64,000 bases of DNA, from contig NZ_CANMFC010000006.1 of NCBI RefSeq assembly GCF_947497025.1, forward strand, positions 124,001 through 188,000, written 5' to 3'. The position numbers and the translations under genes were made by a program. Positions 1-8,120 of this stretch are shown in pieces (position 1 is the first letter of the stretch; every line of letters starts with the position of its first letter). Source of the DNA: an uncultured Kushneria sp. Its GTDB lineage: Bacteria; Pseudomonadota; Gammaproteobacteria; Pseudomonadales; Halomonadaceae. A model generated the notes under the pieces. The model worked only from the letters and a program-made list of their open reading frames with translations, was not told the origin of the DNA and ran no database searches.

Positions 1-1415
1 GGCCGGGTGAAAAACAGCGTCCAGTTCTCATCTGCCATCAAAGCGCGGCGCAGATTGGTTTCCGCAATGGGCCCCAGAATGACCCCAAGGACCAGCGGTG
101 CCAAAGGGTAATCCAGTTTGGCCAGCAGATACCCCACCAGCCCGACGCCCACCAGCAGGTAGAGGTCGGTGACCCGGTTATTGAGGGCAAGCGCGCCTAT
201 CGCACAGCAGACCAGTACCACCGGCACGATAATCGATTTGGGAATCTCGGTGATCCGTACAAACCAGCGCATGCTGATCAGGCAGAACACCAGCACCATC
301 CCGGCGGCCAGAAACATCGCCAGAAACATGCCGTACACCAGATCGGCATTATTCATGATCAGTCTGGGGCCCACGCTGACGCCCTGCACCATCAACGCCG
401 CCATCAATACGGCATCGACCGCACTGCCGGGAATACCCAGCGCGATCATCGGTATCAATCCGCCACCGGCCGTGGCGGAATTGCCCGACTCGGAGGCGAC
501 CACCCCGTCGGCAATACCGGTACCGAACTGCTCTGGCGTTTTTGAGGCGCGTTTGGCCTGATCATAGGCGATCAGATTGGCAATGCTGCCGCCCGCGCCG
601 GGGACGGCGCCGATAACGACCCCCACCATGGAGGAACGCAGCAGATTTCCGGGTCGGCTCAGCACCTCACGCATGACGCCAAACGGCCGAAAATGCATTT
701 TGCCCCTTACCAGCGCCTGCCCCTGCTTCAGCTCTGTCGGGTTTTCGACTTCGCTGGCCAGCTGGCTGACCGCAAAGATGCCGATCAACATCACCAGAAA
801 CGGGATACCCGCGGCCAGCACATCGACGTCAAGGGTGAAACGAGGCACGCCCATCATCGGGTCCGGCCCCACCGTCGCGATGAAAAGCCCCAGCAGGCTC
901 ATCATCAATCCCTTGAGCACCGATTTGCCGACCAGACTGGCCACCACGGTGACTGCGAACAGGATCAGCGAGAAATATTCCCAGGGGCCCAGTTTGACGG
1001 CAATCAGGGCCAGCGGTGGCGCGGCGATAATCAGGACCACGGCACTGATCAGCGCACCGAAAAACGATGCCCAGATGCCCAGCGCCAGCGCGCGTCCCGG
1101 TTCGCCCTTGCGCGCCATGGGATAGGCGTCAAAGGTGGTGGCCACCGCCGAAGGGGTACCGGGAATGCCCAGCAGTGCCGCACTGATCAATCCGCCCGAC
1201 CCGCCACCGACATAGACGGCAAGCATCGTGGCGACGCCCTGCAGCGGCGACATGGTGAACGTGACCGGTAGTGCCAGCACAATCGCCATGGTGATCGTGA
1301 ACCCCGGGATGGCGGCGGCGATCACACCTGCCATGACGCCAATCATCATGCTGACGAGCGTCGCCAGCGAAAACAGTTGTTCAACGCTGCCAAGCAGCGC
1401 ATCGGTCATCGGCAT
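1..1415 (-). CDS. tctA: TctA-family large permease subunit of a tripartite tricarboxylate transporter (3' end outside window)
   Basis: This is the large membrane subunit of a TTT system, which imports small carboxylates across the inner membrane together with TctB and a periplasmic TctC receptor. About 471 codons are visible and no stop occurs before the window edge; the family is near 500 residues, so roughly 30 C-terminal residues are missing. Hydrophobic helices run throughout. The family's glycine/proline-rich repeats are present (GIPGTPSAVATTFDAYPM near residue 85, VPGAGGSIANLIAYD near 290, IALGIPGSAVDAVL near 330). The start is the ATG at 1415, preceded by AGGAGAG at good spacing. It is the last gene of a tctC-tctB-tctA set, with a 97-bp gap after tctB in which I see no gene. 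The substrate is not deducible. Confidence 0.93.
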   Translation of the reverse strand, partial: MPMTDALLGSVEQLFSLATLVSMMIGVMAGVIAAAIPGFTITMAIVLALPVTFTMSPLQGVATMLAVYVGGGSGGLISAALLGIPGTPSAVATTFDAYPMARKGEPGRALALGIWASFFGALISAVVLIIAAPPLALIAVKLGPWEYFSLILFAVTVVASLVGKSVLKGLMMSLLGLFIATVGPDPMMGVPRFTLDVDVLAAGIPFLVMLIGIFAVSQLASEVENPTELKQGQALVRGKMHFRPFGVMREVLSRPGNLLRSSMVGVVIGAVPGAGGSIANLIAYDQAKRASKTPEQFGTGIADGVVASESGNSATAGGGLIPMIALGIPGSAVDAVLMAALMVQGVSVGPRLIMNNADLVYGMFLAMFLAAGMVLVFCLISMRWFVRITEIPKSIIVPVVLVCCAIGALALNNRVTDLYLLVGVGLVGYLLAKLDYPLAPLVLGVILGPIAETNLRRALMADENWTLFFTR

Positions 1416-1512
1416 GGAAGACTCTCCTGCCCCATTGGTGTTGTTGTCACGGGGCCGTTGATCCTGAAGTAATGGGTGCTCGAGTGCTCGATCCCAGGGG
1501 ACGAGTGTCGAG

Positions 1513-2046
1513 CTACCACAAGCGGCCCGAGGGCAGTGGGATCATGAAGACGTGGCCAAAGAGCGCGTCAAGGCCGGGGCCGAATACCACCGCAATGACG
1601 CAGGCCACCAGCAGCCGGCGTCCGCTTCGAGCCCCCAGAATGATCTGAACGACGAGCAGGAACAGCAACGACGACAGTGCGAAGCCAAGCCAGGGCATGA
1701 GCAACGCATAGGCACAGAAGGCGGCCAGGGTGGCAAAGGCCAGCCGTCGCTGCATGAACCAGCGCCCGGCCCCCACGCTTGCCGTCGGGTCGGCATGTCG
1801 CAGCGCCATCATGGACTGACACATGATCGCCAGATTAAAGAGCACCAGCGCCCCCAGTATCAGTCGGGGGAACGACCCGGCGCCCAGCGGCTCCCACATG
1901 GAGGACGGCAGATCGCCGGCCTGTACGAACAGGCCGATGAACAGCGCCGCAAGCCCTGCGTTGAACAGGATGTTGGCGATGGCCTTGCCACGCTCGCTAC
2001 TGGCCTCTCGCGTCGCGCGAGAGGCCCTGTCGGCGACGGTACTCAT
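1513..2046 (-). CDS. tctB: TctB-family small membrane subunit of a tripartite tricarboxylate transporter
   Basis: This 177-residue protein has a charged N-terminus (about 20 residues) and four predicted hydrophobic segments, as in the four-helix TctB subunits that partner TctA. Identification rests on size, topology and position, because TctB sequences are poorly conserved. It overlaps the preceding tctC by four bases (ATGA), so the two are probably translationally coupled. It is part of the minus-strand unit running from the gamma-glutamyltransferase gene through the chromate-type genes to tctA. Confidence 0.88.
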   Translation of the reverse strand: MSTVADRASRATREASSERGKAIANILFNAGLAALFIGLFVQAGDLPSSMWEPLGAGSFPRLILGALVLFNLAIMCQSMMALRHADPTASVGAGRWFMQRRLAFATLAAFCAYALLMPWLGFALSSLLFLLVVQIILGARSGRRLLVACVIAVVFGPGLDALFGHVFMIPLPSGRLW

Positions 2047-3053
2047 CGGGCCAGCCTGCTTGATAGGCGCTTGACCGTAGCGTCGACATCGGCCAGATAG
2101 TCGGCGTAGGCCTGCGGTCCCATGAACTCGACTTCTGCGCCTGCCTTGTTGACCCGCTCGATGAACCCGGGGTCTTTGGACATGGCTTCGAAACCCCTGG
2201 CCAGCGTCTCGACCCTCGCCGGATCGATCCCCCTGGGCGCGACGATGCCACGGTTAATGCTCAGGTTGAGATTGTCGTAGCCGAGTTCCTTGAAGGTCGG
2301 CACGTCGGGCGTCTGCTCGAGGCGCTCCTTGCTGCCCACGGCCAGAAATCGCAGATCGCCGTTTTTGACGAACTCAAGGCTCGATGAGATATCGCCTATC
2401 GAGGCATCGATATGGCCGCCTACCAGCGAGCGGATACGCGCCCCGGTCCCTTCAAAGCCGACATAGCGGAATTTGGCATCAATGGCATCCTCGATCATTG
2501 CCGCATGCACATGGGGGATCCCGCCAAGCGTGGAACCAACACGGATTTCGCCGGGGTGAGCCCTGGCGTATTCGGCGAACTCCTCGAAGGTTGTCCACTC
2601 ACTGTCAGCGCTGACCACGAGATATTGCGGCGAGGAGGCCAGCGAGGCGACAGGCTGAAAATCATCCCAGTTGAGAGACGTCAGGCCGGTGGCATGGGAG
2701 GCCATCAAACCTTCATGGATCTGCCCCAGGGTATAACCATCGGGCGATTTCTTCGCGAGTTCCTTGAGGCCAATGGTGCCACTAACGCCGGGCATGTTGA
2801 TCACAGGCATCGGTTGACCCAGGTATTGCTGGGCGGCGTTGGAAATGATGCGCATCAGGGCATCGCTGCCGCCGCCCGGCGACCAGGGCACAATGAACTC
2901 AATGGCGTGATCGGGATAGTCGTCGGCCTGTGCCGATTGAGTCGTGGCAAGACAGGTGGCTGCGCCAGCCGTCAGCGAGACCACCGCTGCACCGGAGACA
3001 AACAGACGGCTCAGGCGCTTTCGAGTGGCATGGAGAAAGACGTCATAAAACAT
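2043..3053 (-). CDS. tctC: TctC/Bug-family periplasmic solute-binding receptor
   Basis: This 336-residue protein is the extracytoplasmic receptor of the TTT system. A long signal sequence covers about residues 1-44 (basic start, hydrophobic core, cleavage after TQSAQA). The mature part begins with the family pattern DDYPDHAIEFIVPWSPGGGSD, where the PWSPGG loop normally contacts the ligand carboxylate. AGGA lies upstream of the chosen ATG. The gene starts 161 bp beyond the second chromate-type gene, so it may have its own promoter as well as read-through. Bug-family receptors bind diverse mono-, di- and tricarboxylates, so the ligand is unknown. Confidence 0.92.
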   Translation of the reverse strand: MFYDVFLHATRKRLSRLFVSGAAVVSLTAGAATCLATTQSAQADDYPDHAIEFIVPWSPGGGSDALMRIISNAAQQYLGQPMPVINMPGVSGTIGLKELAKKSPDGYTLGQIHEGLMASHATGLTSLNWDDFQPVASLASSPQYLVVSADSEWTTFEEFAEYARAHPGEIRVGSTLGGIPHVHAAMIEDAIDAKFRYVGFEGTGARIRSLVGGHIDASIGDISSSLEFVKNGDLRFLAVGSKERLEQTPDVPTFKELGYDNLNLSINRGIVAPRGIDPARVETLARGFEAMSKDPGFIERVNKAGAEVEFMGPQAYADYLADVDATVKRLSSRLAR

Positions 3054-3214
3054 GGGTTGTCCTTATTGGTCTTGTTGGTTTGACAGTGTGTTGATGGCTT
3101 TTTATTGGCCGTTTTTGTGGTTATGGCCGGTGTATCGTTGTTTTTCCTGTATTGCCTTTCCTGTATCGCCTTTAAAACGGGGCGGCGGCATCACCCGGGG
3201 CGTTTTCCCCTTGA

Positions 3215-3745
3215 TCAGCCGAGTAACAGACCGCCGTACACCAGCCCGGCGACCACGGCCCAGACCGGATGGAGCCTGAGCCACACCAGCATGATGCCGG
3301 CGATCGCGGCGATGATCGTGGTGTGAATCCAGCCGGCGTCACCGACGCCTTCGCTCAGAAACGACCAGGTGAGATAGCCCATCAGCACCATGATGACCGG
3401 CCTGACCCACTGGCTCATCGACTTGACCTTGATCGAGTCCCGATAGCGATACAGCGTTCCCAGCGCGACCAGCATCAGAATCAGCGAGGGCGCAACGGTG
3501 GCAAGCGTGGCCACCAGCGCACCGCCGATACCCGCCACATCATGGCCGATATAGCCGGCCATCTTGGTGGCAATGGGGCTGGGCAGGGTATTGCCGAGCG
3601 CCAGCGCCTCTGCAAATTGCTGCGAGGTCAGCCACCCATAGCGGCCGACAACCTCGTTTTCAACCAGAGGAATGATCGCCGGTCCGCCGCCATAGCCGAT
3701 GATGTTGGGAATGAAAAACGCCAGAAACAGCTCCCAATAGATCAT
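3215..3745 (-). CDS. Chromate-transporter-family protein, second subunit of a short ChrA pair
   Basis: This 176-residue membrane protein has the CHR-domain signature near its N-terminus (IGYGGGPAIIPLVENEVVGRYGW, then GNTLPSPIATKMAGYIGHDVAG). Short-chain ChrA proteins carry one CHR domain each and occur as adjacent pairs that together equal a long ChrA. The start ATG at 3745 overlaps the stop of the upstream partner as ATGA, which fixes the start; an in-frame extension further upstream reads as low-complexity Arg/His/Gly and is not real. Family members export chromate or sulfate-like anions, but many have unknown substrates. The position beside a gamma-glutamyltransferase and a carboxylate importer argues for another organic anion here. 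Confidence 0.88.
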   Translation of the reverse strand: MIYWELFLAFFIPNIIGYGGGPAIIPLVENEVVGRYGWLTSQQFAEALALGNTLPSPIATKMAGYIGHDVAGIGGALVATLATVAPSLILMLVALGTLYRYRDSIKVKSMSQWVRPVIMVLMGYLTWSFLSEGVGDAGWIHTTIIAAIAGIMLVWLRLHPVWAVVAGLVYGGLLLG

Positions 3746-4320
3746 GATTCGGCCTCCGCGTGGCGCTTGCGCCCTCTCTCCGGTCGCAGCAGGGCGGCGA
3801 TGAGGACCGCGCCAATCACCAGTCCGGGATGAATATCGAGCCCGTAGATCAGGCCGCCGGCGACCGCGCCCATGATCAGGGTCACGATCCAGCCCAGCAC
3901 GGCGCGTGATTTCTGAAAGAAGTCCCACGTCAGCTGGGCCATCATCACCATGACGACCGGAACGACGCCCTCGCTCATGCCCTGAATCCAGCGCTGGTCG
4001 CGGTAGCGCGTGAAAAGCCCCAAAAGCAGCAGCATGGCCAGAATGCACGGCACGATGACGGCGACCACGGCATTGATGCACCCCACCACGCCGCCAACCC
4101 GGTAGCCGATGGTGCCGGCCATTTTGGTGGCAATCGGGCCGGGCAGCGTATTGCCAATGGCCAGCACGTCGCTGAACTCGTCATCGCTCATCCACTGATA
4201 GCGCGTGACCGCTTCAGAATGCACCAGAGGAATCATCGACGGCCCACCGCCGAACCCGAGCAGGCCGATGCGCAAAAACGCCATGAACAGATGACGCTGT
4301 CTTGTCAGGGTCGAAGACAT
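3742..4320 (-). CDS. Chromate-transporter-family protein, first subunit of a short ChrA pair
   Basis: This 192-residue polytopic membrane protein opens with FLRIGLLGFGGGPSMIPLVHSEAV and then GNTLPGPIATKMAGTIGYRVGG, the same CHR-domain motifs as its downstream neighbour. The two are therefore paralogous halves of one transporter. It begins three bases after the gamma-glutamyltransferase stop and overlaps the second subunit by four bases, so all three should be co-translated. The C-terminus is short and charged (LRPERGRKRHAEAES). Whether it handles chromate is uncertain; see its partner. Confidence 0.88.
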   Translation of the reverse strand: MSSTLTRQRHLFMAFLRIGLLGFGGGPSMIPLVHSEAVTRYQWMSDDEFSDVLAIGNTLPGPIATKMAGTIGYRVGGVVGCINAVVAVIVPCILAMLLLLGLFTRYRDQRWIQGMSEGVVPVVMVMMAQLTWDFFQKSRAVLGWIVTLIMGAVAGGLIYGLDIHPGLVIGAVLIAALLRPERGRKRHAEAES

Positions 4321-4323
4321 GGT

Positions 4324-5955
4324 TCAGAGCACCGTAATGCTGGAGTCGGTGCGCGGCTCGGTGCCGCCGCAATAGACACCGCTTTGCGGGTCACGAAGGA
4401 TGATCTGGCCACGACCGTAGGCCGTGCTGTCCACCGCCATCGTCATTTGATGACCGCGCTCAACCATCTCGCGGATCACATGCAGCGGATAGCCGGGCTC
4501 AATACCGATCCTGCGACCTCCCATCCATTGCCAGCGCGGTGCATCAAGCGCCGCCTGCGGATTGAGTCCGAAATCGACCAGATTCATGACGACCTGCATG
4601 TGTCCCTGGGGCTGCATGACCCCCCCCATGACCCCAAAGGGCCCCAGCGCCTTGTCGCCCCGGGTCAAAAAGCCCGGGATGATGGTGTGAAAGGTACGCT
4701 TGCCGGGTGCCAGCACGTTGACGTGGTCTGCTTCCAGACTAAAACCGTGCCCACGATTTTGCAGCGAAATGCCGGTATCCGGCACGACCACGCCAGATCC
4801 GAAACCGTGATAATTGCTCTGGATATAGGACACCATGTTGCCATCGCGGTCGGCGGTGGCCAGATAAACGGTGCCGCCGGCTCGGGGCTCGCCGGGCTCG
4901 GGGTCGATGGCGCGCTCACCGATCAGGCGGCGACGGGTGTCCGCGTAGGCATCGCTCAACAACGAGGCAACGCTGGTGCGCATGTGCTCGGCGTGAGTGA
5001 TGTGATAATGGCCATCGGTATAGGCCAGTTTCATCGCCTCCAGCTGACGATGCAGCAGCTGCGGATCGTCACGCACCGTGATATCAAAGCCTTCCATCAT
5101 CTGCAGGGCCATCAGTGCCACCATGCCCTGACCGTTGGGCGGGATTTCCCAGACATCGAAGCCGCGGTAGTTGACCGAGATCGGCTCGACCCACTCGGGT
5201 TGGTAATCGGCCAGATCGTCCGCCCGAAGATAGCCGCCCGTTTCTCGTGAGAAGGCATCGATCCTTTGCGCCAGATCGCCGCGATAGAAACTCTCGCAGT
5301 GACTCTCGGCAAGCGCTTCAAGCGTGGTCGCCAGCGCCTCGTTGCAATACATCTCGCCTGGCTGCGGCGCATGGCCTTCAGGTGCAAAATTCTCAAGCCA
5401 GGGGGCAATGGCCGGGTCATCCGCTCTGGCGCGAAATTCTTTCTCGGCTCTCTGCCAGAGCTGGCTGATGACCGGCGAGACGGGAAAGCCTTCCCGCGCG
5501 ATACGAATGGCCGGCGCCAGCAGCGCGGCAAAATCCAGCCGGCCGTATTGCCTTGAAAGTTCTGCCCAGGCCGCGGGAATACCGGGAACGGTGACCGGCG
5601 TCCAGCCGTGCAGAGGCATTTCACCATGACCCGCCGCCCTGACTGCCTCGGGCGTCAAGCGCTTCGGTGCATGCCCGCTGGCGTTAAGCCCATGAAGCCT
5701 GCCTCGCCCCTTCGTGTCTTCCGCCAGCCAGACCAGTGCAAAGGCGTCCCCCCCGATACCGTTGCCGCTGGGTTCTACCACCGTTAATACAGCGGCGGTC
5801 GCAATGGCGGCATCGATGGCGTTGCCGCCCTGGGCCAGAATATCGCGCCCGGCCTGACTGGCCTGGGGTTGAGAGGCCGCCACCATGCCGTGGCTGGCAT
5901 AGGTAGCGCTGCGGCGGGAAGGAAAGGGATTGTTGTGATCGAAAGCGAGCGGCAT
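4324..5955 (-). CDS. Gamma-glutamyltransferase-family Ntn hydrolase, probably cytoplasmic
   Basis: This protein of about 543 residues has the gamma-glutamyltransferase fold. The N-terminal part has GMVAASQPQASQAGRDILAQGGNAIDAA and VVEPSGNGIGGDAF; the small-subunit start is GGTVYLATADRDGNMVSYIQSN, in which the Thr would be exposed by autocleavage as nucleophile. I chose the ATG at 5955 because the conserved region starts soon after it. An in-frame ATG 25 codons upstream adds a non-conserved stretch. Neither start gives a signal peptide, unlike classical periplasmic Ggt, so the enzyme probably acts in the cytoplasm on imported material, as proposed for YwrD-like members. It heads the operon with two chromate-type genes and a TTT system and is divergent from a GntR regulator. 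The substrate could be a gamma-glutamyl amide or another amide. Confidence 0.87.
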   Translation of the reverse strand: MPLAFDHNNPFPSRRSATYASHGMVAASQPQASQAGRDILAQGGNAIDAAIATAAVLTVVEPSGNGIGGDAFALVWLAEDTKGRGRLHGLNASGHAPKRLTPEAVRAAGHGEMPLHGWTPVTVPGIPAAWAELSRQYGRLDFAALLAPAIRIAREGFPVSPVISQLWQRAEKEFRARADDPAIAPWLENFAPEGHAPQPGEMYCNEALATTLEALAESHCESFYRGDLAQRIDAFSRETGGYLRADDLADYQPEWVEPISVNYRGFDVWEIPPNGQGMVALMALQMMEGFDITVRDDPQLLHRQLEAMKLAYTDGHYHITHAEHMRTSVASLLSDAYADTRRRLIGERAIDPEPGEPRAGGTVYLATADRDGNMVSYIQSNYHGFGSGVVVPDTGISLQNRGHGFSLEADHVNVLAPGKRTFHTIIPGFLTRGDKALGPFGVMGGVMQPQGHMQVVMNLVDFGLNPQAALDAPRWQWMGGRRIGIEPGYPLHVIREMVERGHQMTMAVDSTAYGRGQIILRDPQSGVYCGGTEPRTDSSITVL

Positions 5956-6044
5956 GGCGTTCTCTATTTTGTTCTGCGTCGAATTGTTATTTGGTTCGCT
6001 GAAAACCGTAGAGCCTGCGATAAAACGCATGGATCGTTTATAGT

Positions 6045-6064
6045 GTAAAAAATCGATTTTTTAC
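6045..6064. promoter_or_regulatory. Perfect 20-bp palindrome, likely operator of the GntR regulator
   Basis: GTAAAAAATCGATTTTTTAC is identical to its reverse complement. It sits between the divergent gamma-glutamyltransferase and GntR-type genes, immediately upstream of a TATAAA-like -10 on the minus strand (6037-6042). Placement and symmetry suit binding of the dimeric GntR/FCD protein encoded alongside. That this protein binds here is an inference. Confidence 0.55.
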
Positions 6065-6165
6065 TATGGCGTCGTATTCTCCTGCAGGTCAAGCCCCATG
6101 TTGGCAGGCTACCCGGGAATCGCGCGGTAGTGAGTTGGCACCACTGCATAAAAAGGTCCGTCTTT

Positions 6166-6828
6166 ATGAACACCGAAGCCCCTGCAGCGAGTACGGCGGC
6201 AAGCCAGTTATACGCGTTATTGAAGCGCGACCTGATCGATGGCCGCTTTACCGCGGGACAAAAACTGGCGATCACGGCACTGAAGCAGTACTACGGCGTT
6301 GGGCTGAGTCCTCTGCGGGAAGTGCTGAATCGTCTGGCCGCCTACGGCCTTCTTGAGCAGGAAAATCAGCGCGGCTTCCGGGTACCCGCCCTCAAGCGCA
6401 GTGAACTCGACGACATCACCGATCTGCGTCAGCGGCTCGAGGGGCAGGCGCTGGCCCAGGCGCTTCAGTCAGGCGGCGATGAATGGGAAGCCGGCCTGCT
6501 GGCGGCCTTTCACCGGCTCAAGCGCGCCGATGAAGCGCCGGAGAAACTGGAGCACTGGGAGCAGATGCATCTACAGTTTCACCGTCATCTTCTCGAGCCC
6601 TGTGGTTCGCCCTGGCTGCTTCGCTTTATTGAACAACTGCATGATCAGTTCGACCGTTATCGCCGCATGGCCCCCGCCAACGACACGGTGCGAGCGACCC
6701 TTAACGATCAGCACGCCCAGCTGGTCGATCTGGCCATGACACGCGATATCTCTGCGGCTCGGGCACTGCTCGAAGAGCACATCCGGCTCTCCTTTGAGGT
6801 GGCACAGGGCGCCTGTCACGGGCGTTGA
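6166..6828 (+). CDS. GntR-family transcriptional regulator, FCD (FadR/VanR-like) subfamily
   Basis: This 220-residue protein has an N-terminal winged helix (about residues 10-75; QLYALLKRDLIDGRFTAGQKL, then YGVGLSPLREVLNRLAAYGLL, the recognition region). An all-helical FCD effector domain follows, with His residues (FHRHLLEP near 140, EEHIRLSF near 205) that often hold a metal or carboxylate ligand. The ATG at 6166 is preceded by AAAGG. An in-frame GTG 12 codons earlier is possible but less likely. It is divergent from the minus-strand transport and hydrolase unit with a palindrome between them, so it most likely represses that unit and responds to a carboxylate imported by TctABC. Confidence 0.9.
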   Translation: MNTEAPAASTAASQLYALLKRDLIDGRFTAGQKLAITALKQYYGVGLSPLREVLNRLAAYGLLEQENQRGFRVPALKRSELDDITDLRQRLEGQALAQALQSGGDEWEAGLLAAFHRLKRADEAPEKLEHWEQMHLQFHRHLLEPCGSPWLLRFIEQLHDQFDRYRRMAPANDTVRATLNDQHAQLVDLAMTRDISAARALLEEHIRLSFEVAQGACHGR

Positions 6829-6888
6829 CCTCGCGATGACCTGCCTGGCTGCCAGTAGCAAGGCCCTGCCCCATGGATAGACGCTCAC

Positions 6889-7893
6889 CTAGCGAGTGAT
6901 CAGCGCATTGTCACAGTGGACGCCGCGTGTCAGGCAGAGCAGGTTCTGAAAGGTCACCTGAGCGATTTCGCGCAGGGCCTCGACCGTGAAAAAGCCCTGA
7001 TGGCCGGTCACCAGCACGTTGGGAAAGGTCATGAGACGCGAGAACACATCGTCATCAATGATCTCGGAGGAGCGGTCCCTGAAAAACAGCCCACTCTCCT
7101 GCTCGTAGACATCGATGGCCAGCGCCCCGAGCTGGCGCGACTTGAGCGCCTCGATCACGGCGCAGGTGTCGATCAGCGCCCCACGGGAGGTATTGATCAG
7201 CATCGCGCCGGGCTTCATGCGGGCAAGCGAGGCGTCATTGATCAGGTGATGGGTGGCCTCAAGCAACGGGCAGTGCAGCGAGACGATATCAGCGCGGGCC
7301 AGCAGGGTATCAAGCGCCACGATCTCGCCGATATCAGCAAAATCTGGTGCGGGAAAGGGGTCACTCCCCAGGACCCGACACCCCAGCCCCTTGAAGATAC
7401 GCGCCGTGGCCAGGCCGATACGGCCGGTGCCGACAATACCGACCGTCCTGCCATGCAGGGTCACGCCCAGCAGACCGTCGAGGGCAAAGTTGCCTTCCCG
7501 CACCCGGTTGAAGGCGCGATGCGTATGACGATTGAGCGTCATGGCCAGTGCCAGGGCATGCTCGGCCACCGCTTCGGGTGAGTAGGCCGGTACCCGCGCC
7601 ACGAAGAACCCGAGGCGCTCGGCGGCGTCCAGATCAATGTTATTGAACCCGGCGCAGCGCAGCACGATGGCCTTCACCCCCATGCCGGCCAGGGCCTCGA
7701 GCACGACCGCATCAAGCACGTCATTGACGAACACGCACACGGCGTCACTGCCCTCGGCCAGCGCCGTGGTCTGATGGGTCAGCGTCGCCGTTTGATAGAC
7801 CAGTTCAAAGGCTTCATCGGCAAAGCCCTCGAGATGGGTCTCCTCAAAGAAACGTTCATCGTAGGGCTGGGCACTATAGAGGGTGACTTTCAT
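6889..7893 (-). CDS. ldhA: D-lactate dehydrogenase (D-isomer-specific 2-hydroxyacid dehydrogenase)
   Basis: This 334-residue cytoplasmic NAD-dependent enzyme interconverts pyruvate and D-lactate. Seen are the Rossmann motif GIVGTGRIGLATARIFKGLG (near 150), the substrate-side LRCAGFNNIDLD (near 75), INTSRGALIDT (with the catalytic Arg near 235), a Glu in the DVYEQESGLFF segment and the catalytic His in VLVTGHQGFFTVEAL (near 295). The GLFF/RDRSSEIIDDD stretch is typical of LdhA-type D-lactate dehydrogenases rather than glyoxylate reductases. The ATG at 7893 has GGAG upstream; longer in-frame sequence is not conserved. It converges on the GntR gene and stands alone. Confidence 0.9.
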   Translation of the reverse strand: MKVTLYSAQPYDERFFEETHLEGFADEAFELVYQTATLTHQTTALAEGSDAVCVFVNDVLDAVVLEALAGMGVKAIVLRCAGFNNIDLDAAERLGFFVARVPAYSPEAVAEHALALAMTLNRHTHRAFNRVREGNFALDGLLGVTLHGRTVGIVGTGRIGLATARIFKGLGCRVLGSDPFPAPDFADIGEIVALDTLLARADIVSLHCPLLEATHHLINDASLARMKPGAMLINTSRGALIDTCAVIEALKSRQLGALAIDVYEQESGLFFRDRSSEIIDDDVFSRLMTFPNVLVTGHQGFFTVEALREIAQVTFQNLLCLTRGVHCDNALITR

Positions 7894-8120
7894 GGAACAC
7901 TCCGCAGACTGGTGGCGCTCAGGGGCGGCGGTTGATGGTCGGCTGACGACGACTTTAGCAGGCGCCCCGAGGACGGTTTTGATGCAGGACAAATGGCCGA
8001 AAAAAGCGGTGCAATGCCCTGTTGGTCGTCACGAAACGGCGTAACATGAAGCTCTGCCCGGCCCGGCCCGGTTTCAGATGCTATCGAATTGATCGGACGC
8101 TACCGACTAAAGAGTGCCTC

